Shown: piece by piece, positions 60,393-64,000 of the stretch
Position numbering within the stretch: the stretch's first letter is position 1
Layout: each line of letters begins with the position of its first letter
Source of the DNA: Avena insularis
Lineage: Eukaryota; Streptophyta; Magnoliopsida; Poales; Poaceae
NCBI GenBank assembly: GCA_023614405.1
Contig: CM042697.1
Coordinates: 471,988,792 to 472,052,791 of the forward strand
DNA: 64,000 bases
Direction: 5' to 3'
The notes under the pieces: generated by a model
Seen by the model: the letters and a program-made list of their open reading frames with translations, nothing else
What the model was told of the DNA's origin: nothing
Databases searched by the model: none
Translations under genes and position numbers: made by a program

Positions 60393-61100
60393 CTTTGCAC
60401 AAGTGGAGCCAATGTTGGCGAGCCTATCGGCTTCCTATTGCTTTCTCTTCCGACGTGTCGAAGCTCGCAGCCGTCGAATTCTCCTTCGAGTGCGTTATAG
60501 AGCGCGCGGTACGCGATCATGTTTTCGGCGTGTGCGTCGCACTCATTCATCGTCTGTTGGACGACAAGGTTGGAGTCATCGTAGATGACCAGGCGCGTTG
60601 CGCCGCATATCTTTGCCATCCTCATGCCGTGGATGAGGGCTTCGTATTCGGCCTCGTTGTTGGAGGCTCTGAACTTCATCCGAAGAACGTACTTCATCTT
60701 GTCACCTTGCGGGGAGGTCAGTATGACTCTGCTCCCGCCCCGCTTCGCTTGAGCCGTCCGAAATGCATTGTCCAGATCGCGACATATCCGGGTGTCCGCA
60801 GCTGCAGCTCCATCCAGTGCACCAGGAAGTCCGGAAGGACCTAGGATTTGATTGCGTGTCGCTTCTCGTAGACGATGTCTAAAGGCGATAGTTCGATGCC
60901 CCACAGGGCCACGCGTCCTGTGGCCTCTGGGTTATTCAGGATGCTGTTCAGGGGTGCCTCGTTGACGACCATTACCTGGTGTTCCTGGAAGTAGTGGCTC
61001 AGCCGTCGAGCCGTCATGAACACGCCGTAGGCTAGCTTCTGGTAGTGCGGGTACCGCTGTTTTGTTGGTGTCAGTACCTCGCTGAGGTAGTAAATTGGGC
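60233..61100 (-). pseudogene. pol: RNase H regions of the Tat element
   Basis: Frame 60904-60233 has RASNNEAEYEALIHGMRMAK and YDDSNLVVQQTMNE, the plant-type RNase H (RVT_3) core located after the primary RNase H, a Tat-lineage trait. The piece from 61023 (HYFQEHQVMVVNEAPLNSIL) belongs to the end of the first RNase H domain. Frames are broken between them. Confidence 0.82.
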
Positions 61101-61101
61101 G

Positions 61102-62141
61102 CTAGACTCCATGGGTCTTTCCTTCTTCGGGTCGTTCGACCACGAGTACGGTGCTGACCACCTGGTGTGTGGCTGCTATGTACAGCAGCAGTGGCTCACG
61201 CTCCTTTGGCGTAACCAAAACAGGCGAGGTGGAGAGGAGCCGCTTGAGGCTTTCGAATGCGTCGTTGGCTTCTGGTGTCCACTCGAATTTGTCTGCCTTG
61301 CGCAGCAGCTGGTAGAATGGTAGGGCCTTCTCGCCCATACGGCTGATGAATCTGCTTAACGCCGCTACTCGACCTGCGAGCTGCTGGACGCCCTTGAGGT
61401 TTTTCGGCTTCTCCATCGTCATGATGGCTCTGATTTTCTTCGGGTTCGCCTCAATTCCTCGCTGAGAGATGAAGTATCCGAGCAGTTGACCCATGGGACG
61501 CCGAAGGCGCATTTTTCGGGGCTGAGCTTGATCCTATAACGATCAAGATTGTCGAACGTCTCGCGGAGATCGTCGATAAGTGTCCTTGCCTCCTTGGTTT
61601 TTATTACTATGTCGTCGACATAGACTTGGATGTTGCGACCGATCTGGTCCTTGAGGCAGGCCTGCATGCATCGCTGGTACGTGGCACCTGCGTTTTTTAG
61701 CCCGAAGGGCATTGTGTTGTAGCAGTATACTCCGAACGGTCTGATGAACGCCGTTTTCTCTTGATCTTCGACCTTGAGTCGAATCTGGTTATAGCCTGAG
61801 TAGGCGTCGAGGAAGGAGAGTTTCTCACAACCTGCAGTCGAATCGATGATCTGATCGATCCGAGGAAGAGGGAAGTGGTCCTTTGGGCAATGTTTGTTTA
61901 GTGACGTGAAGTCTACGCACATCCGCAGGATGTCCGTGTCCTTCTTTGGAACCATCACCATATTTACCAGCCACTCGCTTTCCTTGATTTCCTGGATGAA
62001 GTCTGTTGCAAGTAATCTGTTGATTTCCTTGCCAATAGCTTCGGCTCGTGGCTCGCATACTTCGGATGGATCGCTTGATCGCTTGGTGTCTGGGAAGACT
62101 TTGAGTGCGTGCTCGGCGAATTCCCTAGGAACTCCTGGCAT
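61102..62141 (-). pseudogene. pol: Gypsy reverse transcriptase of the Tat element
   Basis: Frame 62141-61419 holds the conserved blocks in order: LRMCVDFTSLNKHCPKDHFP, LSFLDAYSGYNQI, PFGLKNAGATYQR and the catalytic YVDDIVIKT. The adjoining frame 61512-61102 continues with ISQRGIEANPKKIRAI and the RNase H start. The change of frame near 61500 is a lesion. The enzyme would copy element RNA to DNA. Confidence 0.9.
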
Positions 62142-62204
62142 GTCCGCAGGATACCAGGCGAAGATTTCCCAGCGCTCACGGAGGAATTCGACGAGCGCGC
62201 CTTC

Positions 62205-62790
62205 CTATGCGGTGCTGAGGTCGTTGGCGATCAGCGCCGTCTTTGAGGCGTCCGTCGGATGGACCTGCACCTTCTTGGTGTTGATGGTGGAGTCGAAGGA
62301 CATGTGAGGTGCGTTCTGCCTTGTGACTGGTGGTAGCCCATTGTCCGTTGCCTCGCGGAGCCTTACAAGCTCAGACATTGCATGCCGAAGACCGGAGATT
62401 TTGTTGAAATCCCTGTCGCATTGGTCCGATCGGGTGAAGCTCCCGTGGACTGTGATGACGCCCCTTGGTCCTGGCATCTTGAGTAGTAGGTATGCGTAAT
62501 GTGGGACGGGCAGGAATCTTGCGAATGCTACACGCCCCAGGATGGCGTGGTACTGCGACGGCCAGTCCACCACTTCGAATTCTAGGCGTTCCTGCTGAAA
62601 GTTGTCCGGCTTCCCGAAGATGACGTCGAGTCCTATTTTGCCCAGAGGGAATATGCCTTTTCCTAGGACAATGCCGTGGAACGCCAGGTTCGATTGTTCC
62701 AGTGCATTGCGGGATCCGTGATAGCTGCTAGAGTACTTGCGAACATTAGGTTGATGTCGCCACGCTGGCCCATGAAGACGCGACTCATCT
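62205..62790 (-). pseudogene. pol: Protease region of the Tat element
   Basis: Frame 62573-62205 (VVDWPSQYHAILGRVAFARF, PHYAYLLLKMPGPRGVITV) is the conserved stretch between protease and reverse transcriptase in Tat and related elements. Upstream to about 62790 there are protease-like remnants (DINLMFASTL). A clear catalytic Asp-Gly-Ser triad was not found, so the active site appears lost. Confidence 0.68.
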
Positions 62791-63079
62791 CAAACCTCCG
62801 ACCAGGCCTCAAAGACTGTGGCAGCATGACTCGGGCGAGGGATCCGCAAGGGTGATCCGCGAGTGAATGTGATGCAGGACTCGATCCGCCGAGGTACTCG
62901 TGGATTGCAGCGGAGTTGCCACGCCAAGTTGATTTGTCGGTGATTTTCTTCGCACTGTTGGTGGGCGCCCTTCCGGATCATATTATGCTCCTTTGGTGAG
63001 GGGTATGGGACCCGGCGTTGTTTTGATGCTGGTGCGACTGGTTGATTTGGGCCTCCAATGGGCGTGGAGGAGCTCCGTG

Positions 63080-64000
63080 CTATTTCGGCGCTGGTGCGTT
63101 TCCAAACGCAGGATTGGGGCTTGTTGCCTCATCGCACCATGCCTTCACCGAGTTTCGGAACTCGCGGCAGTCCTTGAGCATGTGGCTGGCTTTTTTGCCA
63201 TCCTGTTTGTTGATGTAGAAGTGGATGGTGCATGGACCAAAGTTTGTCGAATGCCGAGGGTCCGTTGTCGCGTCGTGGCGTTGCCACAATCGCGTTATCG
63301 TCGTCGCGCGAAGTTTCCGCTGCGGTATCCTCCGCCGCGCGTTGTCGTTACGGGCGGTCGGCGAGCCGCCGCGACCATGTCGGGTCCGTCATGTCCTCGT
63401 AGACGCGATCTCCTCTTGCTGCGGCGTTTCACGCCTTCGCCGTAGTCGCCCTCTTTCGCCCGATCGCTGGATGCAATCTTCGCCATCTGCCCAACTGTTG
63501 GCAATTTCCATGAGGTGGTCGAGCGTCTTGGGCTTGACACGCCCGAGTTCCTCCTTGAAGTCTGGGCGCTTGACACCATCCCTGAAGGCGTCGATGGCCC
63601 TCTCTTCGGAGATGTGTGCTGCGGAGTTCTTGGTTGTAGACCAGCGTAGTATGTACGAGCGAATAGATTCACCCGTTCTTTGTGTGCAGGCCCGCAATTC
63701 TTCGATTGAGGCGGGCCTCATGCTAGTGCCTTGAAATTTCGGATGAAGCCGTAGTTGTGCCTCCCGCTTTGGATGGATCCCGATGATAGGTCGCTGAGCT
63801 GCACAAGCATACTGCCGTCACCGCAAATGAAGACATTGCATGGCGGTTTCTTTGTTACCTCCGTGGAGTTTGACGGATGACAGATGGTCGCTAAGCCAGG
63901 ACTTCGGGTCTTGCGTGCTGTTGAACTTCGGAGTATCCGAAGGAAGCTTGAAGTTGCGTGGAATCTGTGTTCGCCGAACGGATCTGTTGAAGCATCGAGC
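63080..64000 (-). pseudogene. gag: Gag of the Tat element, partial
   Basis: From the right edge the minus strand reads LPSDTPKFNSTQDPKSWLSD, then an in-frame stop near 63818. Next comes the retrotrans_gag block (63721-63389) with CTQRTGESIRSYILRWSTTK and FKEELGRVKPKTLDHLMEIA. A degraded Cys/His segment (63289-63080) follows. The start of gag lies outside the window. It is disrupted by at least one stop and frame changes. Confidence 0.82.

Larger units (their letters stand above)
53078..64000 (-). mobile_element. Tat/Retand-lineage Gypsy element, 5' part beyond the window
   Basis: On the minus strand the order is gag (from the right edge), protease, reverse transcriptase, RNase H, integrase, a region with an antisense gene, a polypurine tract and a 3' LTR at 53510-53078. 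Two features mark the Tat lineage: a plant-type RNase H-like domain after reverse transcriptase, and an additional antisense ORF between pol and the 3' LTR. The 5' LTR and the rest of gag lie past 64000. Frameshifts in gag-pol show it is not functional. Confidence 0.85.

Noticed and set aside
58907..63445. Plus-strand frames opposite pol as further antisense genes.
   Set aside because: They are complements of the pol coding frames, without splice logic or known domains, unlike the gene at 54810-58580.

Overview
Nuclear DNA of a grass, most likely a Pooideae relative of wheat, barley or Brachypodium. The evidence is spliced GT-AG genes whose closest remembered relatives are rice and wheat-tribe proteins, four Stowaway MITEs with TA target duplications, LTRs starting with the Angela/BARE1 signature, and layered nested retrotransposons. 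No prokaryotic, organellar, rRNA, tRNA or CRISPR feature was seen. Family names rest on remembered motifs because no search could be run.

Left third (1-22.4 kb), gene-bearing. A non-autonomous CACTA element (1246-2094) precedes a cluster of three paralogous F-box genes on the + strand. Copy 1 (2655-3800) is broken and its 3' end is replaced by an RNase H-like (RVT_3) fragment. Copy 2 (4600-5911) is intact, with two exons and 408 aa. Copy 3 (9612-10913) is disabled only by a 7-nt insertion. MITEs and one 1-kb retroposon-like insert lie between them. A neprosin-domain gene follows on the - strand (11685-14051). Next is an intact nine-exon, 1003-aa copper-transporting P1B-ATPase of the HMA5 clade, also on the - strand (16518-22119). 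It is the most secure gene in the window.

Middle (23.1-37.9 kb). An 11-kb block holds a copia-like element on the - strand with two 2.5-kb LTRs and one intact 745-aa gag, but no pol. A truncated extra piece of internal domain lies beyond the outer LTR. The whole block is bracketed by a roughly 152-bp direct repeat of host DNA instead of a 5-bp target duplication. A MULE-type MITE and a second insert with a long flanking duplication follow at 35.3-36.0 kb. The remainder to 37.9 kb has no supported gene.

Right (37.9-64 kb), nested retrotransposons. A solo Angela-like LTR (37910-48385, TSD CATTT) sits in the 3' part of an old Gypsy element. That solo LTR is split by a complete but decayed Angela/BARE1-like copia element on the - strand (39387-47936, TSD AGCAC). 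Two related Gypsy LTRs begin at 49986 and 52198. The second is interrupted at 53078 by a Tat/Retand-lineage Gypsy element running off the right edge. Its gag-pol is on the - strand and decayed. On the opposite strand, between pol and the 3' LTR, it carries a multi-exon antisense gene with a PF04195-type domain. The same interval has an array of short hairpin modules with compensatory stem changes.

The least expected signals are the long host duplications around inserted DNA (about 33, 70 and 152 bp), the hairpin modules beside the Tat polypurine tract, the spliced antisense gene, and the F-box/RNase H chimera.
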